DNA of 35,743 nt from Anaerolineales bacterium. Lineage in GTDB: Bacteria; Chloroflexota; Anaerolineae; Anaerolineales; Villigracilaceae. Positions 1-7,741 of this stretch are shown piece by piece. Position 1 is the first letter of the stretch. The number at the start of each line of letters is the position of its first letter. The notes under the pieces were generated by a model. The model was not told the origin of the DNA, searched no databases, and saw only the letters and a program-made list of their open reading frames with translations. Made by a program: the position numbers and the translations under genes. The stretch is taken from NCBI GenBank assembly GCA_016789365.1, contig JAEURH010000017.1, positions 1-35,743 on the forward strand, in the 5' to 3' direction.

Positions 1-2021
1 TTGATGTTGAGCAATTGATGAAGTTCGTGCAAGGACCAGATTTCCCAACGGGTGGATTAATCATCCAAGAAAAAGGCGAAGATAGCATTGAACATGCTTA
101 TGGTTCTGGACGTGGCAAAGTGACCGTGCAAGCCAAAGCGCATGTAGAAGAAATGGAACGAGGTAAAAACAGAATCATCGTTTCTGAATTGCCTTATACA
201 GTTAATAAATCTAGCTTGATTGAACGTATCGCTGAACTTGCACGCGATGGCAACATTGAAGGCTTATCAGACTTAAGAGATGAATCTGATAGACAAGGCA
301 TGCGCATTGTCGTTGAGTTGACGAAGAATGCAAACCCAGAAATTGTATTGCGTGATTTATACAAACGCACACCCATGCAAACAACATTCAGTATTAACTT
401 GTTGGCATTGGTTGATGGTGAACCACGCACCTTAACTCTCAAGCAGGCATTACGCGTCTATGTAGAACACAGGCTGACGGTAGTCAAGAGGCGGGCGGAA
501 TTTGATTTAGAAAAAGCAAAAGCCAGAGCGCATATCCTCGAAGGTTATTTGGTCGCATTAAAAAATCTAGATAAGATTATTGAATTAATTCGTTCATCAT
601 CCGATGTTGAAACGGCGCGTGCAAAGTTGATGAAGCAATATAAATTATCCGAGTTGCAAGCCACAGCAATTTTAGATATGCAATTACGCAGACTCGCGGC
701 ATTGGAACGAAAGAAAATTGAAACGGAATATAAAGAAGTCAGCGCGTTGATTAAAGAATTGACGACGTTATTGAAATCACCAAAGTTGATGCGTGGTGTG
801 GTGGCAGATGAATTGACGAAAGTGAAAGCCGCGTATGGTGATAAACGCCGCACACAAATTGTGAATTTGAAAGAAGGCACGAAGGCTACACATGCACTCA
901 CGACATCATCTGTGTTGCCACAACAAACGGTGTGGATTGGTGTGACGGATGATGGTTTGGTTTCAAGAACTGCCGATGATAAACAACCACGCCATTCAGG
1001 CAATGATGCACCAAGATTTTTAGTGAAAGCCTCTACAACCGATACAGTTTATTTTGTGAGCAAACTTGGCAAAGCCGCTGCGGTTGCCGCACATTTGATT
1101 CCTGAAACGAAAAAGTTGAGTCAAGGTTCGGCATATTACAAAGTTTCACCATTAAGTGAAAATGACGGACTTGCGGCTGTGTTTGCATTGCCTGCGAATA
1201 AATCATCATTAGGTGAAGAAGTTTGTGTAGTGACAATGACTCGTTTTGGCATGGTGAAGAAAAGTTTGATTTCTGAATTGCCAGGTCCTTCATCACAAAC
1301 ATTTACATTAGTCAGAGTCAATGAAGGTGATAGATTAGGCTGGATTGGAATCACGGACGGTAAAAAGAAAGAAATTTTGTTAGCAACTGCTTCTGGCATG
1401 GCGATTCGATTCAAAGAAGATGATGTTCGTCCAATGGGACTCGTCGCCGCTGGTGTGAATGCCATCAAGTTGGATGATAAAGATGAAGCCGTTGGTATGG
1501 AAATTTTGCCAACCGATGGTGATTTATTCTTCCTCGCCAGTGATGGCAAAGCCAAACGTGTAGATGTCAAAGAATTCCCAATTCAAGGACGTTATGGCAA
1601 AGGTGTGGTCGCATGGGACTTGCCAAATAAAGTAACTTTATTTGGCTTGGTCAGTGGAAAAGCGAATCATGTGGCTACGATTCATTTGAGCAAAGGCGCG
1701 CCAAAATCTGCAAGGTTAGATGAAGCAAGTTTAAGAAAACGCGCCGCTTCCAAAGGTGATTTGGTTGTGGAAGTAAAAGATGGTGCTGTGATTACAGGAA
1801 TCAATGTGGGTTGGGAGTTGGAGAGATATATTGTTGGCGTTCCGAGAGTGGAGAGTAAGAAGAAACAGGAAAGAGGAAAGGCTGTAAAGAAAGAAGGAAA
1901 GAAGAAAGAGAAGAAGGTTGTTAAAAAATCTGCACCTGTGAAGAAGGTTTCTAAGCCAGTAAAGAAAGCAAAAGCGAAACCTGCTAAGAAGAGCAAGCCA
2001 GTCAAGAAGAAAAAGAAGTGA
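1..2021 (+). CDS. Type IIA DNA topoisomerase subunit A, GyrA/ParC-like (5' truncated)
   Basis: The reading frame is open at the window edge (first full codon at base 3, DVEQLMKF...), so the N-terminal DNA-cleavage domain with the catalytic Tyr lies upstream. What is present starts at the GPDFPTGG motif, continues through the tower and coiled-coil (YKRTPMQTTFSINLLALVDG, then LSELQATAILDMQLRRL, both hallmark GyrA/ParC segments), and ends in a six-bladed beta-pinwheel of repeats such as CVVTMTRFGMVKKS and LFFLASDGKAKRVD. The canonical GyrA box (QRRGGKG-like) expected in blade 1 is not seen; that blade reads VSRTADDKQPRHSGND, and the only similar string is QGRYGKG in a late blade. The last about 50 residues are a Lys/Ala/Pro/Val tail resembling histone H1-type tails. 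The family makes or relaxes supercoils with GyrB/ParE. Whether it is gyrase or topo IV cannot be decided here. Confidence 0.93.
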   Translation, partial: DVEQLMKFVQGPDFPTGGLIIQEKGEDSIEHAYGSGRGKVTVQAKAHVEEMERGKNRIIVSELPYTVNKSSLIERIAELARDGNIEGLSDLRDESDRQGMRIVVELTKNANPEIVLRDLYKRTPMQTTFSINLLALVDGEPRTLTLKQALRVYVEHRLTVVKRRAEFDLEKAKARAHILEGYLVALKNLDKIIELIRSSSDVETARAKLMKQYKLSELQATAILDMQLRRLAALERKKIETEYKEVSALIKELTTLLKSPKLMRGVVADELTKVKAAYGDKRRTQIVNLKEGTKATHALTTSSVLPQQTVWIGVTDDGLVSRTADDKQPRHSGNDAPRFLVKASTTDTVYFVSKLGKAAAVAAHLIPETKKLSQGSAYYKVSPLSENDGLAAVFALPANKSSLGEEVCVVTMTRFGMVKKSLISELPGPSSQTFTLVRVNEGDRLGWIGITDGKKKEILLATASGMAIRFKEDDVRPMGLVAAGVNAIKLDDKDEAVGMEILPTDGDLFFLASDGKAKRVDVKEFPIQGRYGKGVVAWDLPNKVTLFGLVSGKANHVATIHLSKGAPKSARLDEASLRKRAASKGDLVVEVKDGAVITGINVGWELERYIVGVPRVESKKKQERGKAVKKEGKKKEKKVVKKSAPVKKVSKPVKKAKAKPAKKSKPVKKKKK

Positions 2022-2027
2022 ACAAGG

Positions 2028-2033
2028 TATAAT
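2028..2033 (+). promoter_or_regulatory. Putative -10 box for hicBA
   Basis: A perfect TATAAT lies 7 bp after the topoisomerase stop codon and 24 bp before the hicB start; no good -35 is visible. An SD-like AAAGG at 2044-2048 follows it. This suggests hicBA has its own promoter rather than depending on read-through. Confidence 0.45.
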
Positions 2034-2057
2034 TCATTAATCGAAAGGCAGGCTGTG

Positions 2058-2261
2058 ATGAATTTTACAGTTGAATATGAACAAGAAGAAGATGGACGCT
2101 GGTTAGCAGAAGTTAAAGAGTTACCTGGCGTAATGGTGTATGGTGAAGATGTAGATGATGCAGTGGCTCATGCACAAGCATTAGCCTTGCGTGTTGTAGC
2201 AGATCGACTTGAAAACGGTGAAGCGATTCCTACATTGATGTTTTCATTTTCGCCTGCATGA
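2058..2261 (+). CDS. hicB: HicB-family antitoxin
   Basis: A 67-residue protein with the compact HicB fold: FTVEYEQEEDGRWLAEVKELPGVMVYGED followed by an amphipathic helix DAVAHAQALALRVVADRL. HicB antitoxins bind and neutralise HicA and often autoregulate the operon; this short version has no added C-terminal ribbon-helix-helix or HTH domain, so DNA binding by it is uncertain. I chose the ATG at 2058, 9 nt after AAAGG; a GTG codon immediately upstream (2055) would add one residue. The stop overlaps the hicA start (ATGA), indicating translational coupling. Here the antitoxin comes first, opposite to the order in the best-known hicAB loci. Confidence 0.85.
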   Translation: MNFTVEYEQEEDGRWLAEVKELPGVMVYGEDVDDAVAHAQALALRVVADRLENGEAIPTLMFSFSPA

Positions 2262-2470
2262 GTAACTGGAAATCTATTAAAGCCAAACGTTTACTCGCGG
2301 CTTTAGAAAAAATTGGCTGGCGCGTAAAACGTCAAACAGGCTCGCATAAAATTCTTGAAAGAAAAGGCTGGCAAGATGTTGTCTTTGCGTTTCATGATGG
2401 GGTAGAAGTTGGTCCCAAAATGTTGGCTAGAATAGCAAAAGTAACTGGATTAAAGCCAGAAGATTTATAA
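2258..2470 (+). CDS. hicA: HicA-family toxin, mRNA interferase
   Basis: A 70-residue dsRBD-like HicA toxin. The diagnostic segment GWRVKRQTGSHKILERKG is present, with the catalytic-type His at residue 30, and the C-terminus PKMLARIAKVTGLKPEDL matches the family (usually LxxILKQAGL). HicA cleaves mRNA and tmRNA until HicB binds it. It starts at the ATG overlapping the hicB stop and is followed at once by a strong terminator, so hicBA is a self-contained bicistronic unit. Confidence 0.9.
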   Translation: MSNWKSIKAKRLLAALEKIGWRVKRQTGSHKILERKGWQDVVFAFHDGVEVGPKMLARIAKVTGLKPEDL

Positions 2471-2471
2471 G

Positions 2472-2500
2472 AAAAGACCTCTGAATTCAGGGGTCTTTTT
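2472..2500 (+). terminator. Rho-independent terminator after hicA
   Basis: AAAGACCTCTG-AATT-CAGGGGTCTTT forms an 11-bp stem with one G-U pair, followed by a short T run (2494-2500). It begins one base after the hicA stop. Confidence 0.85.
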
Positions 2501-2587
2501 GAATATAGTTATACTGATTCCAAATTACCAAACCCATATCTTAATAATGATTTTATAATAGCCATCATCATCAACGGAGAAAACATT

Positions 2588-4123
2588 ATGGCAAAAAGTA
2601 TCAAAGACGTTCCGGGCTTAGAACCAAAACCAATCGTTGGCTGGTTGGGGAATGTAGCAGGCATGTTCTCAGACCCGCTCAATGCGCTCACTGATTTGCA
2701 TAAAGAATATGGAGATGTATTAACAATCTCTCGCGGAGGGAATCCACATTTATTTTTTTCAGGTGCGGGTAAACATCACACCTTGTTTGTGTTTGGTTCA
2801 AAATACAATCATCAGCTCATGTCAAATTCAGATGTCTTTCATTCGGGTTCAATCTTAAGCACATTGTTTCCGTATGGAGAAGTAGATGCTCGGCGACGAG
2901 TCCTGCAAAAGTTAAGCATCGGCTTGTTTGGATTAAATGGCGAGACCCACCGTCGTCAGAGGCGTTTAATCATGCCTGCTTTTCACAAGCAACGACTCAA
3001 CATCTATTGTGATGATATTGTGCGAATTACAAATCAAAAATTAGATAATTGGAAAGTTGGCGAACAAATTGATATTTGGCGCGAGATGATGAATTTAACT
3101 TTGCAAATTGTGGCGCAATGTTTGTTTGGTTTGAATGCGCTGAAAGAAAGCCAAGCATTTGGTGAATTGATTCAAACGTGGATAAAGTTAGCAGTCTCAC
3201 CCGGTGTTTTGTTATTTCAATCTGATATCCCCGGCTTGCCGTATCATCGCTTTGTAAATATTTCACATGAGTTGGATTCAATAGTCCGCAACATCATCAA
3301 TCAAATCCGTCCGACTTCTGAAAAAAATGTAGATGTGCTTTCGTTAATGCTTTCTGCAAAAGATGAAAATGGGGAGCCTGCATTTACAGATGATGAAATT
3401 GTTGGGCATAGTGCTATCTTTTTTACAGCGGGACATGAAACCAGTTCCAACGCCTTAGCATGGACTTTCTTTTTACTTTCTCAACATCCACATGTGATGG
3501 AAAAACTGCGCCTCGAAATTGACCGCGTACTTGGTTCTGCTCCCCCAAGTATTGACCATCTGAAAGCAATGCCTTACTTAGATGCAATCGTAAAAGAAAG
3601 TTTAAGGTTAATGCCACCTGCTCCTTTGAGTGCGCGTATGGTTGCAGAACCTGTAGAAGTTGGTGGTTATGAATTACCCGTTGGCACAGAAGTTGTTTTC
3701 AGTGCGTTTCATACACATCGCGATTCATCTATCTATGAAAATCCCCATCAATTTATTCCTGAACGTTGGGAGACTATCAACCCCACTGCTTATGAATACA
3801 TCCCATTCAGTACAGGCATTCGTTCTTGTGTTGGAATGCCACTGGCTCTTATGGAAATCCCAATTATTATTGCCATGGTTTTTCAAAAATTCCGCCTCGA
3901 ATTATCCTCAAACGCGAATGTGATTCCGCATATTGGTCTTACCATGTCACCTAAACATGGAATGCCGATGATAGTTCAACCAAGAGACAATAATTACAAT
4001 GCAGGTGTTGGCAATGTAAAAGGAAGTATTCACAAGTATATAGATTTAAAACCTATAAACCAATTCGTCATTGCGAGGAGCACGAGCCTCAAACGGCAAA
4101 TGCACGACGAAGCAATCTTATGA
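2588..4123 (+). CDS. Cytochrome P450 monooxygenase
   Basis: A soluble bacterial P450 of 511 residues, with no N-terminal membrane anchor. Key motifs: I-helix AGHETSS (281-287), K-helix ESLR (337-340), PERW (391-394) and the heme loop FSTGIRSCVG (407-416) with axial Cys414. The substrate is not readable from sequence. Its position, convergent with the diterpene synthase operon ending at 4180, makes a diterpenoid plausible, but it is on the other strand and has its own upstream region (TATAAT 2554-2559; SD GGAG at 2576-2579), so this is inference. The catalytic domain ends by about residue 467. The last 18 residues (VIARSTSLKRQMHDEAIL) are encoded by the left arm of a dispersed palindromic repeat that supplies the stop codon, so the C-terminus is probably a late, non-functional addition. 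Confidence 0.93.
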   Translation: MAKSIKDVPGLEPKPIVGWLGNVAGMFSDPLNALTDLHKEYGDVLTISRGGNPHLFFSGAGKHHTLFVFGSKYNHQLMSNSDVFHSGSILSTLFPYGEVDARRRVLQKLSIGLFGLNGETHRRQRRLIMPAFHKQRLNIYCDDIVRITNQKLDNWKVGEQIDIWREMMNLTLQIVAQCLFGLNALKESQAFGELIQTWIKLAVSPGVLLFQSDIPGLPYHRFVNISHELDSIVRNIINQIRPTSEKNVDVLSLMLSAKDENGEPAFTDDEIVGHSAIFFTAGHETSSNALAWTFFLLSQHPHVMEKLRLEIDRVLGSAPPSIDHLKAMPYLDAIVKESLRLMPPAPLSARMVAEPVEVGGYELPVGTEVVFSAFHTHRDSSIYENPHQFIPERWETINPTAYEYIPFSTGIRSCVGMPLALMEIPIIIAMVFQKFRLELSSNANVIPHIGLTMSPKHGMPMIVQPRDNNYNAGVGNVKGSIHKYIDLKPINQFVIARSTSLKRQMHDEAIL

Positions 4124-4168
4124 ATGTGTTGGAGATTGCTTCGCTCATTTCATTCGCTCGCAATGACG
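4066..4168. repeat. Dispersed palindromic repeat, family R1 (copy 1)
   Basis: Terminal inverted repeats CGTCATTGCGAG / CTCGCAATGACG enclose a core with GACGAAGCAATCT and AGATTGCTTCG. Related copies lie at 19894-19982, 21331-21488, 25892-25990 and a stub at 27821-27840. This copy overlaps the P450 3' end and sits between two convergent transcripts, where its hairpin could end transcription from both sides. Confidence 0.85.
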
Positions 4169-4179
4169 ATATGTTTTTA

Positions 4180-4542
4180 TTAAGCATTTAAGAATCTAGA
4201 TGTAAGGTCTCGTAATTGCGCAAAAGAGATGGGTTTCACCAATACAATGCTTGCCATGCCTCGATAAAATTCTGCTTGCACACTATCTGCAGTGGCAATA
4301 ATAATGCGTGAATTTTTTAATTTATCGTTAGCATGAATTTGTTTTAACAAAGTTGCTCCATTGACATGCGGCAAGTGCATATCAAGCAAAATAATTTTCG
4401 GCACCACTTGAGTCAAACGTTCTTCGGCAACTTTGCCATCTAAAATTGCTTCTACCTTATAGCCCGCGGCGTGAAGCGCGTTGGTAAAAATATCAGAGAG
4501 GTCTTCATCGTCTTCAATTATCAATGCTAAATTTTCTGTCAT
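4180..4542 (-). CDS. Single-domain response regulator (CheY/Spo0F-like receiver)
   Basis: A 120-residue stand-alone receiver domain with no output domain. Conserved residues are all present: acidic pair D11-D12 (IIEDDED), phospho-acceptor D54 in ILLDMHLP, T84 in IIIATAD, and K103 in LVKPI. Its start overlaps the stop of the preceding histidine kinase gene (TAATG), so the two are translationally coupled and the kinase is its probable partner. Without a DNA-binding domain it cannot regulate transcription directly; it may act by protein contact or in a phosphorelay. It is the last gene of the diterpene operon. Confidence 0.92.
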   Translation of the reverse strand: MTENLALIIEDDEDLSDIFTNALHAAGYKVEAILDGKVAEERLTQVVPKIILLDMHLPHVNGATLLKQIHANDKLKNSRIIIATADSVQAEFYRGMASIVLVKPISFAQLRDLTSRFLNA

Positions 4543-6245
4543 TATGCACCTTTCATTTCTTTGAGTAGAGGTAACACGACTGTAAACGTACTGCCTTTTC
4601 CAACCCCACTGGTTACTTGAATTTCACCATTCATTAATTCTACTAACTGTTTTACGATGGATAAACCTAAACCAATCCCGCCATATTGACGAGTGGTAAA
4701 TTCCAAATTGTTTGCCTGACGAAACGCATCAAACACGAAGGGGAGTTCGTTTTCTGGTATCCCCACACCTGTATCTTTAACCTCAATCTTCCAATGCTCT
4801 TTCCCAACACGATTCAAAGAGACTGTAATCGAGCCCATCTCTGTAAACTTAAGCGCATTGCTGGTGAGGTTAATCATAATTTGCTGTAAGCGTTGCGAGT
4901 CACCGATTAACTCCTCAGGCATCTCATCACCAATGGTTGTGATAAATTCCAAGCCTTTATCGGTCACTGCTTTATCCATGGCAACACGCAAATTTTCTAA
5001 GAGAGAAGCTGTCTTAATCGCTTCTGGTCTCACGGTCAATTTACCTGCACGGATTTGTGCTTCGTTTAACAAATCACCAACCATGCTAAGCAAACGAGAA
5101 ACATTCACCATCACCCGTTGCGTCACTGACAATTGCTTCTCATTCAAAGGACCATGAACTTCTTCTTTCAAAATTTCCGCATGACCCATAATCGCATTCA
5201 ATGGCGTTCTCAATTCATGTGAAACAACCGCCACAAAGTTATCTTTCATTTTTTCAACTTGTGCTTCTTGTGTAATATCACGGAACACAGCCACAGAACC
5301 AATCGTTTCATGCGTTTGAGAATCATGCACATCTGCAACGCTAGCTGAGAGCACTTTATCACCCCATTCCACACGTGGCGTAATTTCTGAATGCTCTGAT
5401 TTTTGAATCAATCTTTTGATAGATTGCTGACTGGTTTGGGGAATATTTCTTAATTGAACAAAATTATCTAACGAGATTCCATGTAGGGTTTGTAGTGGAA
5501 TTTCAGTAAGTTGACTCAAAGCAGGGTTTGCCAATGTAGCAACATGTTGTTTATCAAACACAATTACGCCATCTGCAATTGAATTAAGAATGGCTTGGTT
5601 ACGACCTGATTCAATGCGTTCACGGGTTAAGGCATCTGCGAGTTCATTCGTACGTTCAATAACAATTTTGTCGAGGTTGGTATTAATCGTACGCAAATCT
5701 TTAAGCGCTGATTGCAAACCGCTGGATGACATCCAAGAGATTAATGCCACCAGAAAATAACTTAACATGGCGGTCACATTTGGCGATTCGTTGATTGAAA
5801 TCGCGAAGATGTAAATGATGATTGAACCTAATGTGGCAAATAAAAAAGTAGAGGTTGCCTGCAAGATTAAACTCGCCATTACAATCGGAATCATAAACAC
5901 AAATAATGAACGTCCATTGGCAATTTGTTGTGGCGTGTCGCTGAAACTAACGACCAGCATCACAACGCCTAGAAAAATATAAGAAGATAAACTTCCTTCT
6001 CGTGTACGATTCAGCCAATAAATTCCCGTCATGCTAAGGAGCATGAAAATACTAGCCAGACCGATAAACAAGTTATCTTGCGGGTCAATATTATTTAAGT
6101 TGAAGAGCGAGATAGGAATCTGAATAATTAGCAACACCGCCATTCCCAGAATGATGATGTTGAGATTTCTTCTTCTACGGGCATCATCTGGGTCAGGCGA
6201 TGAAACTTCGATGAAATTTTGAATCCAAGTAGTTATGGTTTTCAA
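4542..6245 (-). CDS. Membrane-bound PAS sensor histidine kinase
   Basis: A 567-residue kinase. Residues about 28-175 hold roughly six hydrophobic segments (a MASE-like sensor with short loops), then a coiled linker (about 180-215), a PAS domain (about 215-325, ending VAVFRDIT), HisKA with H343 in VSHELRTPLN, and HATPase_c with NLTSNALKF, DTGVGIPENE and GGIGLGLSIV. The TTG start at 6245 overlaps the cyclase stop (TTGA); GGA lies 8 nt upstream, and no ATG lies nearby. Overlaps on both sides place it firmly between the diterpene cyclase and the receiver gene. The ligand is unknown; its presence in a lipid-biosynthetic operon suggests it may sense a membrane lipid or product (inference). Confidence 0.92.
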   Translation of the reverse strand: MKTITTWIQNFIEVSSPDPDDARRRRNLNIIILGMAVLLIIQIPISLFNLNNIDPQDNLFIGLASIFMLLSMTGIYWLNRTREGSLSSYIFLGVVMLVVSFSDTPQQIANGRSLFVFMIPIVMASLILQATSTFLFATLGSIIIYIFAISINESPNVTAMLSYFLVALISWMSSSGLQSALKDLRTINTNLDKIVIERTNELADALTRERIESGRNQAILNSIADGVIVFDKQHVATLANPALSQLTEIPLQTLHGISLDNFVQLRNIPQTSQQSIKRLIQKSEHSEITPRVEWGDKVLSASVADVHDSQTHETIGSVAVFRDITQEAQVEKMKDNFVAVVSHELRTPLNAIMGHAEILKEEVHGPLNEKQLSVTQRVMVNVSRLLSMVGDLLNEAQIRAGKLTVRPEAIKTASLLENLRVAMDKAVTDKGLEFITTIGDEMPEELIGDSQRLQQIMINLTSNALKFTEMGSITVSLNRVGKEHWKIEVKDTGVGIPENELPFVFDAFRQANNLEFTTRQYGGIGLGLSIVKQLVELMNGEIQVTSGVGKGSTFTVVLPLLKEMKGA

Positions 6246-7714
6246 ATTTGTTTTCCGAGCGTTAAAGCACTTGCCACAGCCGAGCGAATCACAATCTGCG
6301 GGCTATACAGGCATTTCCCAATCCATAACGGGGGATAAGGCTTGTGTGAATTTGCTTCAAGCCACTCGACTCCTTTCTTAATGACCTTGCTGTCAATTCT
6401 ACCTGCGCTTTGGTTCCACACCCATAACGCTTGCATTGCATAAGCGGTCTCTTCGGCGGTGCCCATGTAAGTGCCCCAAGCACCATCGGGGTGTTGGCTG
6501 GCGAGTAGCCAATCTACAGAATCGGTTACTAAGTCATTGTCATAGCCTGCACAAGCAATGATGGCATGGCAGGTGGTGTAATATGGCGAGGAATGCCATT
6601 TATCTAACCAAAACTTGCTATTGCCTTTGACTCGTTTCAAAAAGCCAAGTGCTTTTTGCACAGATGGATGTTCGCTTTTATAACCTGCTTGTCGCAACGC
6701 ACCTACCACATGAATGTTTGCACTAATAGATGTGTTCGCTTCTAATGGATAGCATCGGAAATATTCTTCTTCTTCATACCCTAAAATGCTTTCAACATCT
6801 TTTTTATAACCGTATTGATAGAGTGTATCGAACACCAAACTGGTCATGTCGCTATCTTTGACGGAGTATTGTGTAGCAAACCCAATGCCGAGGTTAGGTA
6901 TCCAAGCATCCGAAAGCGTATCAAGCAGACGCGTAATGTGAGGCGTGGCTTCAAAATCAGGTATCATTTTTAGATTCCATAACGTCCACGAAATTTCAAA
7001 CGCATCAAAAGAAGCAACATTTGGGAAGCCACCATCTTCTTTGACATTATTTGCAAGATATTCAAACGCGCGTTGATTGTTTGGATTCACATACAAAGAA
7101 TAATACGCAGTTGCTGATGGGCTGTGACCAATAGAGCCATTTGGTTCTTGCAAATTTTCAATATCGAGCATATGCAAACCATCTTCACCAGCAATTTCAG
7201 CAGAGAACGCCATTGTGGTTTTGCGGTTGATTAAACTTCCTTTGATTTTAGAAAGTTTCAATTTTCGTAATTCATCTAACGAGTTTAAGATTTTATCTCC
7301 GTGTTGTTTGATAATGCCCAAAGATTGCGCTTCAGCGACTAAGGTCGGGATGAGCATTTCAAACCCAATTGTTACTTTGTTGGAATCATTTAGCACATCT
7401 TTGGTTACGCCATTAACAATATTTTCTAAGGCTTTTACGCCACGTTCTACTTGCTTCTTGTTAAGAGTAGGATTATGTTTTGTCAACGCAATCATGGCGG
7501 ATAACGTAGAGATAACGCGGTCGTAATAGTTGATTGGAAATTCTGCACCCCAAGACCCATCTGAAAGTTGATGCGTATTTAACCAATCTAAGGCACCTTC
7601 TGCAAGCGAAGGCTCTAATTCTGACAACCTTGCACCCCAAGCAGTGTCGTATGCTGTGCTGGGCATTTTGCCCGGTCCGATGTTTTCAATGAGGTCGTTG
7701 ATGATTGTGTTCAT
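6242..7714 (-). CDS. Class II diterpene cyclase, Rv3377c / copalyl diphosphate synthase-like
   Basis: A 490-residue alpha-barrel terpene cyclase, close in length to mycobacterial Rv3377c (about 500). The class II diterpene signature PSTAYDTAWGARL (residues 18-30) is clear, as are QW-type repeats (LSDGSWG 50-56, HPDGAWG 408-414), NTSISANIHVVGAL (327-340) and DKWHSSPYY (371-379). Class II enzymes protonate geranylgeranyl diphosphate to a bicyclic diphosphate (halimane, clerodane or labdane type). The proton-donor motif DXDD reads D287-S-D289-M290: the middle catalytic Asp is kept and the fourth position is Met. No class I DDXXD is seen, so diphosphate removal must fall to a partner, and the adjacent gene (27 bp upstream) encodes one. 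Which skeleton is made cannot be told. Confidence 0.9.
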   Translation of the reverse strand: MNTIINDLIENIGPGKMPSTAYDTAWGARLSELEPSLAEGALDWLNTHQLSDGSWGAEFPINYYDRVISTLSAMIALTKHNPTLNKKQVERGVKALENIVNGVTKDVLNDSNKVTIGFEMLIPTLVAEAQSLGIIKQHGDKILNSLDELRKLKLSKIKGSLINRKTTMAFSAEIAGEDGLHMLDIENLQEPNGSIGHSPSATAYYSLYVNPNNQRAFEYLANNVKEDGGFPNVASFDAFEISWTLWNLKMIPDFEATPHITRLLDTLSDAWIPNLGIGFATQYSVKDSDMTSLVFDTLYQYGYKKDVESILGYEEEEYFRCYPLEANTSISANIHVVGALRQAGYKSEHPSVQKALGFLKRVKGNSKFWLDKWHSSPYYTTCHAIIACAGYDNDLVTDSVDWLLASQHPDGAWGTYMGTAEETAYAMQALWVWNQSAGRIDSKVIKKGVEWLEANSHKPYPPLWIGKCLYSPQIVIRSAVASALTLGKQI

Positions 7715-7741
7715 GATGTTTTCTTTCTTCTATGATGTTGG

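Noticed and set aside
6242-7714. Squalene-hopene cyclase
   Set aside because: The length (490 rather than about 630 residues), the N-terminal SAYDTAW-type motif, the altered DXDD and the adjacent Rv3378c-like gene fit a class II diterpene cyclase.
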